In this document: one piece after another, positions 18,673 through 30,600 of the stretch
How the letters are laid out: each line of letters begins with the position of its first letter
Position numbering within the stretch: the stretch's first letter is position 1
Origin: Saprospiraceae bacterium
GTDB lineage: Bacteria > Bacteroidota > Bacteroidia > Chitinophagales > Saprospiraceae
Assembly: GCA_028280415.1 (NCBI GenBank)
Contig: JANQLV010000006.1
Location: 62,001 to 126,000 of the forward strand
DNA length: 64,000 nt
Reading direction: 5' to 3'
Position numbers and translations under genes: made by a program
The notes under the pieces: model-generated
What the model was told of the DNA's origin: nothing
The model's input: the letters and a program-made list of their open reading frames with translations, nothing else
The model's database searches: none

Positions 18673-19421
18673 TTGATTATGCTTCGAATTTTTATTTACA
18701 ATAATTTAATAAGTGCATTATTTTATTTTCATTTTTAAGTTCTCTTAATCGTTCTAAGACACCTGCATCATTAAATACCATCTAGCATTTCTTTTGTTTT
18801 TATTTCAGAATATAGCAAGGTATTTCTTCTTGTTTAATTAATTGTGCTAAAGCGTTTTCTCTTCCTTGTGACTTATAAGTTGCATGTTAATCTTTTATGA
18901 TGTATATTGCTCCTTAAGCAGTGTATTAAATAATATCGTTGATTTTAAGAGTATAAAGAAAACGATATTTGTAATAATTGCTTTCTGCTATCAGGATGAA
19001 AGCATATTTGCCAGTTATTGACAGTATTATCAAAACTGGCAAAATAAAAACTATTTCTGATTGCAAAATTTAAAGCTTTGAAAATTACTAAAGCTTCCAG
19101 ATTTACTAAATGTCTTTAGTAAAATAATTTTCAACTATCAATTTTTATTTTAAAAAGTATATGGTTTTGAAAATCACCATTAGTTTATCTATGGCTGTAT
19201 TTTCAAGAATGATTAATTAATTTATTTACCAATATTTCGATTTTGGTATGGGATGTTAATGCCTGTTTATTTGTATGATCGGATAATTCAAAAGAGTTCG
19301 TTCATAAACTAACACAAATTACAAAGCCATACCTATGGAAATAATTAAAAATTGTAATTGCGTATGAAAACTTTATTTAAGATCAATCAATTTATTCAAT
19401 CTTCTAAACCATAAATCTGTT
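18673..19421. other. AT-rich intergenic region upstream of the first giant secreted gene
   Basis: No open frame or repeat of note in about 750 bases. It must contain the promoter of the 1433-residue protein gene, but I cannot place it reliably. Confidence 0.4.
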
Positions 19422-22400
19422 ATGAAAACATCTTATTTCCTTCAAAGGTCGTACCTATTGATATTTTTAACCATGCTATTCATAGCTCCTTTTGTTCGTG
19501 GGCAAGATACTATTACAACCAGCATTGTTTCGCTTGCAACTCCGGTAATCGAAGCATTAGACGATGAACTCATTTGTCATGAATTAGCATTTACCCTTGA
19601 CCTTGAATTCTTGGACAGTCTGATCAAAAGTAAAGAAGATAATAATTTTCTCCTTCAGTTAAATATCGGCAGCCAATATCAGTTTGATCTGGATATGAAA
19701 GAAGTAGAATTTAGAAGCCCAAGTTTCACCTTTACGAAATCAGGAGCACAAGGGATAACAATTCTACCTAAAGGTTCTTCCAGTATTTACCGAGGTACCT
19801 TTAATGGCGATAATAGTTCAAGGACCAGAATCGCTATCACAGATAGCTATTTCAGAGCATCTTTTTCTAATGACTTGACTACCTATACTATCGAACCACT
19901 TTCATCGAATTATGAGGGACACGAAAATATTTGGCTATTGTGTACGTCTCCTACGATTCCTGAAACTCCTGCCCCTCCAATTCCGGACAATTGTACCAAT
20001 CCAATTATGGAAGTGGCACTTGAGGGCGATAATGCTTTTTTCAAAAAAATGAATGAAGATTCAAATCAGGCCTTAATGTTCATGAGTGATGTTGCAGAAT
20101 TGGTCTTTACATTCTATGAAGAAAAACTAGGCCTAAAATTCGAAGTTGTTAACTGCAACATTCGTGAAGATTTAGACGACTATTGTTGTGCTGATATTCC
20201 TATTGCACAAAACATTAATAGTTATTACAGGAATCGTTTTCCTTGTCTTAAAAAAGATGCTATTATGGGGTTCATTGGTAAAACACTCTATGGTGGTGGT
20301 GGCCAAGCAGGTGCATCACTATGTGAAGACGACCCTAATAATGTCCCGGTTGGATATGTTGAGCTGGGCCCATTGTCTGTTGAACGTCAAAAAATTGCTT
20401 TTGCTCACGAGCTGGGACATACTTTAGGTGCAAATGAATTGGAGGTAACATCATGTTCCGCCGAATGCAGTCCTACCCCGCTAGGAAGCCCGACACCTAT
20501 AATGTGTACAGGTGGTATCAATCCACAACTTATACTAAGTAGCTGCAGTAGACCTGTTATGGAACAAACAATCGAACTTAACTGCAATGATTGTCTTTTT
20601 GAAGTTGAAGAGCAACCTAATTGTAGTCATTGTTTTAATTCAGTAACAATGACAGCGAGCAATCATTTTCCAGTAGCGGATTGTGGTACTCAGGAGCTTA
20701 TCACCTATACAATAGAAGTATGTTCCGATTGTGATGGAGAAAATGCCGAAACTGGTTCCAGCCTTGACATTCAGGTAATTTACGACGGAAATAGCCAACA
20801 GTTTATCGACGAACCCGGAAGTCCTTTTGAAGAAAACACCTGTCGTCCTTCTACAGCATCCAATACTTATTTATGTATTGAGAATGAGGAATTCGCTCCT
20901 CAAGAGTGTCGAACATTCCAATTTACAACAAAATGGATTAGTTCTTCTGGTGGACATGGAATCGAAGTACAATTAAAAAAAGGAACAATAAACGAAAGTG
21001 ATGCTTCAATATTTTTAACTCCCGTAGACCCTGTTTCAGTTATTGCATCACCTCAAGGTGATTCTCTATCGAGCTTTATTCCTAACCCAATCGACAACGA
21101 AATTTTTGCTTGCTTACAGACTGGAAACCCTAATACACAAATTGATCTGGAAATCGAAGGGACTTTAATTATTGACAGAGACTATTGTTTCTTAGATGGC
21201 TCTAATCTTATTATGCGGCCGAATGCAGCTATTATTGTACAATCAGGACATACGCTTCGTATAGAAAATTCTCGAATTTCCAGTTGTACAGATATGTGGA
21301 AACATATCACTGTACAAAATGGTGCTACTTTGATTGTTAAAAAATCTGTAATCGAAGATGCTGAAACAGCAATTGTGGCAGAACCCGGAGCACATCTGGT
21401 CATTCGGGATTCCGAGTTTACTAATAACTTTATTGGTCTGGAAATAACGGGTGCGATTACTTTTGACGAACCTTTTGAAGGGAATTTATTCCGGGCCGAT
21501 GGATTCCTTAAATCACCTCGAAACGGACAAATTGCAAAAACAGGTGTCAGAGTGGATAATGCCGGGTTCATCGTTTTTGGCTCTACCGGTGTTGATGCGG
21601 AAGGGCTGCCCGATGCTCCTAATCAATTTATTGGATTGAAAAAAGGTATGATCCTCAAAAATTCTCAACCTGTTGTCATTAATGCTGCATTTCAAAATAT
21701 TTACGTAGGAGGAGGTAGTGGTCGTGCCATTACCAGTAGTGGTAATTTCCCGGCAATCATAGGAAATGACCAAGCGAATGAGGGAATTGTAAGTTTTCAA
21801 AGTTGCGAAATCGGGGTATATAATAGTCAAAGCGCATTATGGGTACGAAATACATTAATGGCAGATTTGGATTTCGGGATACGTGCCTTTCTCAATCAAA
21901 ATCAATCCATCAATATTACCAACAATTCTATTAATGAGGCTAGTGTTGGAGTAGATCTTTTGTTCAATGGTAATTCAAGTGTTCTTGTGGATGAAAACAG
22001 TATTGGTGTTGGGCTAAATGGAACGGCGATCAGGGTACAGGAGTTTAGCATAAGCGGAAATTATCGAATCGAAGATAATAGGATCAATATGAATGATGGT
22101 CAAATCGGAATTTTCCATCGTGGTGGAAATAAAGCACAAATAAAACACAATACGATTAATGCAAATGGAGGTCTGGATTTTGAGGCAATTCGCTTAGAGT
22201 CTGGCGATAGTCATGAAGTTTCATGTAACCTGATTGCAGGCCCTGGAGCTATTGGTACTGGTATACTATTACAAAATACACCCGGCCTTTCTCTTCAATG
22301 CAATAGCGTAAACAACACTGCCCTGGGTATTAATTTCTGGGGAATAAGTGATGGCACTCAGATGGAGGGTAACACTTTCGGAGATCACGAGATTGGTTTC

Positions 22401-23723
22401 CTCATGGGGATGTTACCTGCAGACGGCAATGCCGTAATCGGTAATCAGGTACATCACGGAAACCTTTGGGCGGGCAATTATTCGAGCGGTTTTGGTGCCC
22501 GGCACTTAGGGGATCCTACTACAGTTAGCCAATCCTTTTTCTTTGTGGATGCCGTGGAAAATCCTTTATTTTCAACAACCGTAGATGCTTCCTTTAACTG
22601 GTTCCTGGGAGCACCTAATTCTACTCCCAGCTTTGAATGTAGTGTTTCAGGTTCATGTCCAAACGGTCCAGGAAGTTACTTCGTTGTTCCTCCAGTGCAA
22701 TTGAATAAGCTGGATTACACCATAGCGAAAGGAGAGCTAGCCATGGATACGGCGTTTCAATCTGCACTTCAATGGACCGCTGCTACACATTTATATAAAC
22801 GATTGGAAGATTTCCCTCATCTCGTAGAAGCGGATAACATATTTAAAACATTTAAAACAAAACAAAGCAACAGTACAATTGGCTTGTTGCAAGAACTTAA
22901 AAATGGTATAAAAACGCTGTTAGTATCTCCAGATGAGTTAGCGGAAGAATTAGAGCAAAATGCAAGCATCATAGTTAGCCATTTGGATAAATTACTAAGT
23001 CTCAAAAAAGCATTATCCAGCAATCCAGGTGATGTCAAGAGCGCTCAAATATCAGAGCAGATGAATAAGTTGATGCTTAGCTTGAATGCGTTGAATACAG
23101 AACGCAAGCAATTACTGGATAAGCAGAAAAAAAGTATGAGTAGCTTGCAAGCTACTTTGCTCGCAGATAATTCAGCTATTCCAAGGGATGAAATTTATCA
23201 GGACAATTTTATCTGGTTGAATGATATTTATCTTAAAACGATTGCAAAAGGAAATGATCAATTTACCAAGACACAAGCAAAACGATTATTTGCTATTGCA
23301 CAACAATGTCCTTTGGCTGGAGGAGAAGCCGTTTGGCTTGCCCGTAGCCTTTACACTTTGATTGATGATCAAGTACGCTATGATGACCAGGCTTTATGTT
23401 CAAATTACAGAAATCATGAAAAGCAAAACTCTGTGAGTGAAGAGCAGAATGTATTCGAAACAGCAGAATATAACATTCTTCTTCACCCCAATCCTGCAAA
23501 GGAACAACTCTGGATAAATTACGATTTGGAAAATTATTCCACCACAGTCGCAAAAGTAATTATATATGATATTCTAGGAAATGAAGTTTTCAGCGATATT
23601 CTGCCAATGAATCAGACTTCTCATTTAATGAATATTGCTTCCTTGAATACTGGTACTTACTTCTGCACTATTTATCTGGATAATCAAATCATTCAAACAG
23701 AAAAACTGCTTATTATCAAGTAA
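19422..23723 (+). CDS. Giant type IX secreted metzincin-like protease with beta-helix region
   Basis: 1433 residues. Signal peptide about residues 1-28. A putative zinc protease domain has FAHELGHTLGANE near residue 326 and a possible Met-turn (PIMCTGG) about 38 residues later, as in reprolysin-like metzincins; the third ligand position is Glu instead of His or Asp. A cysteine-rich linker follows. A right-handed parallel beta-helix region spans roughly 570-1050 (repeated short strands with N-rich turns). A helical coiled region covers about 1110-1230. The C-terminal 85 residues form a type A sorting domain (LHPNPAKEQLWINY... ending TEKLLIIK) for T9SS secretion. Likely a surface protein or adhesin with proteolytic activity. 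Confidence 0.82.
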   Translation: MKTSYFLQRSYLLIFLTMLFIAPFVRGQDTITTSIVSLATPVIEALDDELICHELAFTLDLEFLDSLIKSKEDNNFLLQLNIGSQYQFDLDMKEVEFRSPSFTFTKSGAQGITILPKGSSSIYRGTFNGDNSSRTRIAITDSYFRASFSNDLTTYTIEPLSSNYEGHENIWLLCTSPTIPETPAPPIPDNCTNPIMEVALEGDNAFFKKMNEDSNQALMFMSDVAELVFTFYEEKLGLKFEVVNCNIREDLDDYCCADIPIAQNINSYYRNRFPCLKKDAIMGFIGKTLYGGGGQAGASLCEDDPNNVPVGYVELGPLSVERQKIAFAHELGHTLGANELEVTSCSAECSPTPLGSPTPIMCTGGINPQLILSSCSRPVMEQTIELNCNDCLFEVEEQPNCSHCFNSVTMTASNHFPVADCGTQELITYTIEVCSDCDGENAETGSSLDIQVIYDGNSQQFIDEPGSPFEENTCRPSTASNTYLCIENEEFAPQECRTFQFTTKWISSSGGHGIEVQLKKGTINESDASIFLTPVDPVSVIASPQGDSLSSFIPNPIDNEIFACLQTGNPNTQIDLEIEGTLIIDRDYCFLDGSNLIMRPNAAIIVQSGHTLRIENSRISSCTDMWKHITVQNGATLIVKKSVIEDAETAIVAEPGAHLVIRDSEFTNNFIGLEITGAITFDEPFEGNLFRADGFLKSPRNGQIAKTGVRVDNAGFIVFGSTGVDAEGLPDAPNQFIGLKKGMILKNSQPVVINAAFQNIYVGGGSGRAITSSGNFPAIIGNDQANEGIVSFQSCEIGVYNSQSALWVRNTLMADLDFGIRAFLNQNQSINITNNSINEASVGVDLLFNGNSSVLVDENSIGVGLNGTAIRVQEFSISGNYRIEDNRINMNDGQIGIFHRGGNKAQIKHNTINANGGLDFEAIRLESGDSHEVSCNLIAGPGAIGTGILLQNTPGLSLQCNSVNNTALGINFWGISDGTQMEGNTFGDHEIGFLMGMLPADGNAVIGNQVHHGNLWAGNYSSGFGARHLGDPTTVSQSFFFVDAVENPLFSTTVDASFNWFLGAPNSTPSFECSVSGSCPNGPGSYFVVPPVQLNKLDYTIAKGELAMDTAFQSALQWTAATHLYKRLEDFPHLVEADNIFKTFKTKQSNSTIGLLQELKNGIKTLLVSPDELAEELEQNASIIVSHLDKLLSLKKALSSNPGDVKSAQISEQMNKLMLSLNALNTERKQLLDKQKKSMSSLQATLLADNSAIPRDEIYQDNFIWLNDIYLKTIAKGNDQFTKTQAKRLFAIAQQCPLAGGEAVWLARSLYTLIDDQVRYDDQALCSNYRNHEKQNSVSEEQNVFETAEYNILLHPNPAKEQLWINYDLENYSTTVAKVIIYDILGNEVFSDILPMNQTSHLMNIASLNTGTYFCTIYLDNQIIQTEKLLIIK

Positions 23724-23809
23724 GAACTCTGGTATGATCAATAAACATAAGTCACCCTGAATTCTAGTGATTCGAAAGGGGCTTATAGTGTATTAAAACT
23801 TCATGAAAT

Positions 23810-23870
23810 AGGTTTTAAGTATTGGGTTTTAGGCTTTCGGGAACCCAATATCTGAAACCTGTTCTTTTTA
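23810..23870 (+). terminator. Long hairpin terminator
   Basis: AGGTTTTAAGTATTGGGTT pairs with AACCCAATATCTGAAACCT with minor bulges, followed by GTTCTTTTTAT. It lies about 85 bases after the stop of the protease/beta-helix gene. Confidence 0.7.
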
Positions 23871-24661
23871 TACACAAGCTTGAAACGGCCGAATCATAAA
23901 CCCTGTTATAACAATCTACATTGAATACATCCAATTTGCCTCATGTCACAAGCAGTACAAAAGAATTTTAAATTCATACAATGCCGAAAGCTCCAAGAGC
24001 TTTAGCCTTTTTCATAGAAACAAAATCTAAACCGTCTATTTGAAATCCGAAGAAGTTAATTTCACTTTACCTAAGACTCTCCAAGCTAAAAGTTTCTCGC
24101 TAATGATTTTTTATTCTAATCAAGACTCAGATCGAATCATATGACCACAGCTACAAAGGCAAGTACGAGTCGAAAACTAGGGCAAAAGGGTAAATTAGGC
24201 CCATATTCATTTTACAATGTACATTTATGTCTGTTTACAACAGTACTATCTTTTCATAATAGGTTAACCTGATTTTCTGCACGAATCATTGAATATTATG
24301 AAAATAAATAACTACCTTTGATGCATATTTTTAATTATATATCAATAATTAAAATCTATCTCATTTCAAACTCTATTTTAAAGCATTTGAAAACCCTGTA
24401 ATTATATAGGGTTTTAGATATTTCCTGTAGACTTATTTTCTTCTTACAAATATCTACACTACCTACAACCTACTACTACACAACCGTTCCTAAAACTGAT
24501 TTTTTCTTTGACTCAACGATTGTTGAGCTGTTTTGCTATTAAAATAAATCGCTAAAAATTTTTAGGGAATTGCACCCTAAAAGAAGGGATGTGTTCTACT
24601 AATTCTTATGACCTCATGGTCAGAATAATTTATAATTTTTTAATCATAAAACGTTTTACTT
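23871..24661. other. Intergenic region upstream of the second giant secreted gene
   Basis: No gene-like frame. The sequence is A+T-rich and must hold the promoter and leader of the 2113-residue protein gene. No clear -33/-7 pair could be placed. Confidence 0.4.
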
Positions 24662-27600
24662 ATGAGCAAATTTACTCTCCTTAGTCGAGTTTCTAAGAAA
24701 ATGCTTTGGAGTTTAAAATGCCTGATCATGATATTTTTTATCATGAGTACAGGGCAAAAACAACTCTGGAGCCAGAATACTCCTCTGGGAGTTCCGGCTA
24801 CTCAAAATCCCGATGGGACTACTAATGTACCCGGGACCCCGGCAAACTGTGCTTCCGGATTTAGTATTTATTCTATCGACCATGAAGATGAAAATCTTGG
24901 CTTCCTCCCAGGTGGATTTTGTGTTACAACTGATCTTGTTAATAATGGTACGACACCTATCTCTGTCACTGGTACTCCAAATGGTGCCGGTATTGGGGAT
25001 GTAGACAATATTGTAGTAAGCGGTGGTCGGATCAATTATTCCAGTACAGATGGCGGAAATCTTGATGCAACTTATACTTTTTGTGAGCCAGTCACCAATC
25101 CCTATGTCTTTATTGGAGATCTGGAAACTTTTACAACGATCAATTTTTTCGATTGTGCCGGTAATCCTGTAAATGTCAATTTGATGAATGGACAAAGCCG
25201 TTTTGCCACATCCGGAAACTCAGCTTTGATTACCGGGACAACATCAACCAATCAGGATGGTTATGTCCAGGTACCCGGAACTTATTCTTGCCTGGTGATT
25301 AATATCGATAATCCGCCTCCATTTACTTTGGATGTTATTCAAATTGCAGTCGGTGTATGTATGCCTGATCCACCTGTAGCGACAGCTACCTGTCCTTTTG
25401 ATCTCTATATGTGGAAAAAGGATGAGTTTTGTACTCCAGTTTATCGAGATGTGAATGGTGTGTTTTGGGAAAAGGATCAGAACAATAATAATGTGGCCTC
25501 TTTAGGTGATGAGCTTTGGATCAATAACCCTATTTGTGGTGATCTGATCTTGCTTGAAACAGAGTATGCGATTGATGATAATGCCTGTCAACCAGAATTT
25601 ACTTGTGATGCCTTTCCTGTAGAAATTCAATATTATGAACCTGCAGGAACCGGATGTTTGTATTCTACGTACTGGTATGATCAAACTTCTTTTACTATAA
25701 ATGATCCTGATCCCGGGAATCAATGGAGCGCTATTTTCTCCGGGACAGATGCCTTTGGGCTTCCTGCCCACCCGGGTACGCCGACCACTGCGGCTGAAAA
25801 CTGTGGTCTGGAATGGCTGGGAGACAATGAGGGTGATATAGATTTTGATGATGAAGCTGGTGGAGCAAATGAGGACGAGCAATTACAGTTGGATGGATGG
25901 TTATATATTGCTGATCAAATAGAGTGTATTCAATTTAGAATTGGAAGTAGCGCAACAGATCACTCCGTTGCCTTGTATTTAGGTGCCGATTTGAATAGTA
26001 TGTCCCTGATAACTGAGGAAAATGATGAACAAGCTGGAGGTTCGAATAATGCCAATGGCGTTGTAGGTACATTTTGTATTCCTGATAATGCTGCCACTAC
26101 GGTTGATGATTGTGGCTGGAAAGTGATTCGGGTAAGAATTTATGCACACGATGATGATACCGCTTATGACCCTGCTGTAGATTGGAGTTTCAATGGAGGT
26201 TTAACCTGGGATGTTGTAGAAGAGCAATGGTTCGTTGCAGCGACAAGCGCTAGTGATAATACAGCACCTGTAGGTACCGGCACTGGCGGATGTAACCCCG
26301 TTACTCACTGCTTAATTGATTCGGATGAAGTATTAGTAGATGAAAGTGGAAATATATGGCCCGCGGGTAATTGTACAAGTGCGCCCAATAATTTATACGA
26401 GCCAAACATTCCGAATGGCGGAACTTGTTTCGGTGATGCAAATGCAGAAGAAGGAGATCATTTTGCTCTAATTCCATATTGTATCGTATACAATGACGAA
26501 CCTTCCTTTACTTGTAATATTTGTGAAATTGATTTACAGGTAGATGGTTGTGCTTGTGCGAATCCCGACAATGTGTTTTCATCTGCTTGTCCACAAGATG
26601 TAACTCAATATAAACAAACCTTGACTATTAATAGTGAAACGAATAATAGCTACACCGTTACCGGAATGGGTATTGTTGGTGCCATCACTACTGTAGATGG
26701 AGTTGGCGAGGAACAAACTTTTACGTTCTTTGTGACTCCCGGAACCCCTTATACCATTACTGTAGTGGGAGATGATACTGGTGTGACGCAGATTTTTGAA
26801 GGCGTATGCGAAGCACCTAATGATTGTAATTGTCCAAGTATGCCAGAGATTTGCGGGGATGGTTTAGATAATGATTGCGATGGTTTGGTTGATGGGGCAG
26901 ATCCGGATATTGCTGGTGATTGTGTCCTGGACTGTACACCCGATCCGGTGATCATTGAAGGAAAAAATTTATGCCTGGATGGATTTTTAACGCATCAGGT
27001 TTGGTCCAGAGAATGTGGAAATACAGGTTGTTGCCCTAGTTCTATTAATCCACACTCCTGTGCTTTAGCTGCTTTCCCCTGTGTCGATGTAAATGGTCTT
27101 CCTGCGCATTTTAATCAATGTAATACTATTCCGGCAAATCCTTGTAATCCTGCTCCTCCGGGGCCAGCTGGTCAGGCCGGTTGTACCGGAAACGATGTGT
27201 TTACTTTATTGGGAAGTACACATAATCAAGCAAGACAGTTTTATTCTACTCGTCCGGAACAAACACAGCTAGATGGATGGTTAGTTGTTCCTCCGGGACT
27301 TACCTGTTTTGAACTAAAGGTAAATCATCCAAGAGCCTGGGATGCTCAGGCGGTTTATATGGGAGCTGGAGTAGCCAGTATGAATTTGATCGGTGCTACC
27401 TCTTTTCCTCCTCTTTACAATACGGATAACGAAGCTTCTTGCCAGGCAGACGATGGTTCTAATGCGCTGGGAAGTGATGTATTTAATTATGATGTAACAA
27501 CGGATGGTTCTACGCCAATCGTAGTGGATGGATGTACCTGGCACGTAGTTAGAGTCAGAGCATATATTTTTGATGAAAGTTGGTATCATGTGACTCCGGT

Positions 27601-30600
27601 CCAATGGAACTTTGGAAATGGTTTCCAGACAATTCCCCGGCAATATTTTCAGTCGGTAGGTCCTGACGGATGGGATACAGATAATAATAAACCGACATCA
27701 GCAAATATTATTGATGCTGCACCTTTCTGTGCTTTCCAGGATATGGATGGAGATTTATTCAATGCTCAGGGAGAATTAATTGCTTTAGATCCGTTCAGAT
27801 GCGAACAAATAGGAACGAGTACCTGTTTGGACTGTCCTCCATTTTATAATGAAGCACTTTGCCCGGATGATGTATGCGTTAGTACTCCAGCTACAGACGA
27901 CAACGGAGATTTACTACCTGTACAATTAGATTGTGATTTGTATTTATATGAAATCACTCCAATGGTTATAGATGACAATACTTCTCCTGGAACTGGTTTG
28001 TTAACCAGATATTGGGATCATGATGATGGAAACTGTACAAGTACGCAACTTGAAAATGAAAGTATTTTCTGTGCATTTAACGGAACGAATGGCGCAAGCG
28101 GTTCTTGTACAGTTAACAGTACCGGAGATGATAATTGCCCAACTTGTTTACCTTCACATCCTAATTTCGATAATCCTACTGAGGCAGATTTGATCACTCC
28201 GACTCTGGGTAATGCTATACATAATCAGGCTGCCAATGATGTCGATGGTGATGATTTTGTTTTGGGAGCACTCAACAGAAGATCCGGAGAAAACGTTCAG
28301 CAAGACGGCTGGCTCTTAGTCCCTCCAGGAGTAAGTTGTATTGGATTTAGAATTAATTCTCCTAGCTGGGCTTCCGGTGCATTATACCTGGGAACGGGTA
28401 TCAACGATATGACTTTCGTTGGAGAATGGATCAATCGCAATGGAAATAACAGAGAAGATATTTTCTATTTTGATGTCCCGGTTAGTGCACAAACGGTAAA
28501 CTGTCCGGATTGCGATAATCAGGATTTCACCATGTTAAGAGTCAGAACCTATACCCATGATAATAATATGTTTGCCAATACAATTTGGGATTGGAATGTA
28601 AATGGAGTATGGGCACAGGTTCCCCGGGCACATTTATTCCCGGTACCGGATCATTGTTCAGATGCACTTCCAATTGATATATGTCCTACTTATACTACCG
28701 GAACTGTATTCACTGCCATTCATGAAGATGCCAATCTGAATGGGACAATTGATAATGATGAACGGTGGTTTAATTCTCCATGGGCTACATGTACCGCGGC
28801 AATGGCTGGTTTTGATATTAATAATCCTCCTTCATTGGTGCCAATTGGTTTGGGAGCTTGTGATGAAATCAACAGTTTGGATTGTCCACTTTGTTGTGTA
28901 CTTGATGTGACTTGCCCACCAACTGATCTTGGAACAATTAGCTGTAACGATGCAATTCCAGCTGCAGCAAGTACGGAAGCAGAGTTTGAAGCTTTGGGTG
29001 GTAATATTGCAGATACGCCCGGGCCATGCGGAGACCTCGTCATTACAGCGGTTGATGTATTCGATCCTCCTACTAATATCTGTAATGGTCGAACAATGAC
29101 CAGAACTTATACCATAGCTGACGATAATAGTACCTTTACCTGTACACAAACGTTGACAATCTCTGCTCCAGGCGGACCACAAATCACCTGCCCTGCGGAT
29201 ATGACTGTTCAATGTTTTGCCAATATAATGGTTGATCCGAATGATGCAATAGTAGTGACCGATTGTGGTCAAGGGTTTAATACGGTGATCTCCGGGCCGG
29301 TACAAAATGGTCCTTCCGATTGTCCTGGAACAACTTACACGTATACTTATACAACGACTGATGATTGTGGTCAAACCGCTGCCTGCGAGCAAGTATTTAC
29401 GATTGATAATTTCGGTCCAATGATTATTTGCCCTGCTGATGAAGTGGTGCAATGTGCCGAAGATATTGTTGCTGATCCCAATAATCTTGAGGTGATGACA
29501 AGTTGTGGTTTGAGCTTCATTGCTTATGTCAAACAACCATTAATCACAGGTGGGGTCCCTGGTTGTAATGGTACTGTTTATACTTACATTTATGTAGTCA
29601 AAGATGAATGTGGTCGAAGCGCAGAATGTGAGCAAAACTTCCTGATCCAAAATGATGCTCCTCAGGTAACAGTACCTGCTGGTGAAGTCGTAGAATGCTT
29701 TTCTGATATCCAGGTTTCACCGAATGATGCTACCGTAATAACAGATTGCCCTAATGACACTTATACGGTTAATGTATTGCCAGCCGTATTCTCTGGAGCA
29801 AGAGACTGCCCTGGCACAACGGTAACTTATACTTACCGCGTTAAGGATAATTGTAATCGTATAGTAGAAGTGGATCGAATCTTTACAATTGGTAACAATG
29901 ATGCACCGACCATTACAGCTCCTGTCGATATTACCTGTGACTGTCTTGCCGGGGTGAATACCAACCCTGCAAATGCGATCGTAACTACAGCTTGTGGTAA
30001 TGGTGTCGACTATCAGGTAGAAGTAAGCGGTCCTGTGATCAATGGAGCATTAGATTGTCCAGGTACTACTTATACTTATACTTATACAGTAACAGATGCT
30101 TGTGGCAGAATCGCAAGCGATCAGCAAGTCTTTACAGTTGCGAATGAAGGACCGGTACTTGATTGTCCTGCTAACTGCGAAATCTTCGATTGTGATTATG
30201 GAGGATACCTAGATGTTATTGAAGCATGGTTAGAAAGTGTAAGTGCAGAAGCTTCCTGCTCCGGAGCATTAGAAGTTAGTAACAATTTCAACCCCAACAA
30301 TTTAGGTATGTGTTATTGGAATGGTTATACTCCGGTAACCTTTACAGCTACGGATAACTGTGGACGTACTTCTTCCTGTGTTGGTATGATCGTGATGATT
30401 GATACAGAGGCACCTGAAATTTATCAGCGCGCGCAAGATCAATATGAACGCTGTGGAGAGAATACAGAATTTGCTTTCCAACAATGGCTGGATAATAATG
30501 GTTATGCTGGAGCTATTGATGCCTGTGCCGGAGAAAACCTGAACTGGTTTACTATCCCTGCGAATCCACAAATTGATTGCTTCGGAGATGTAGCAAATGC

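Noticed and set aside
28832..29536. Long minus-strand open frame of 234 codons
   Set aside because: It lies wholly antisense to the HYR repeat region of the 2113-residue gene; repeat composition keeps the frame open. No protein-like signature.
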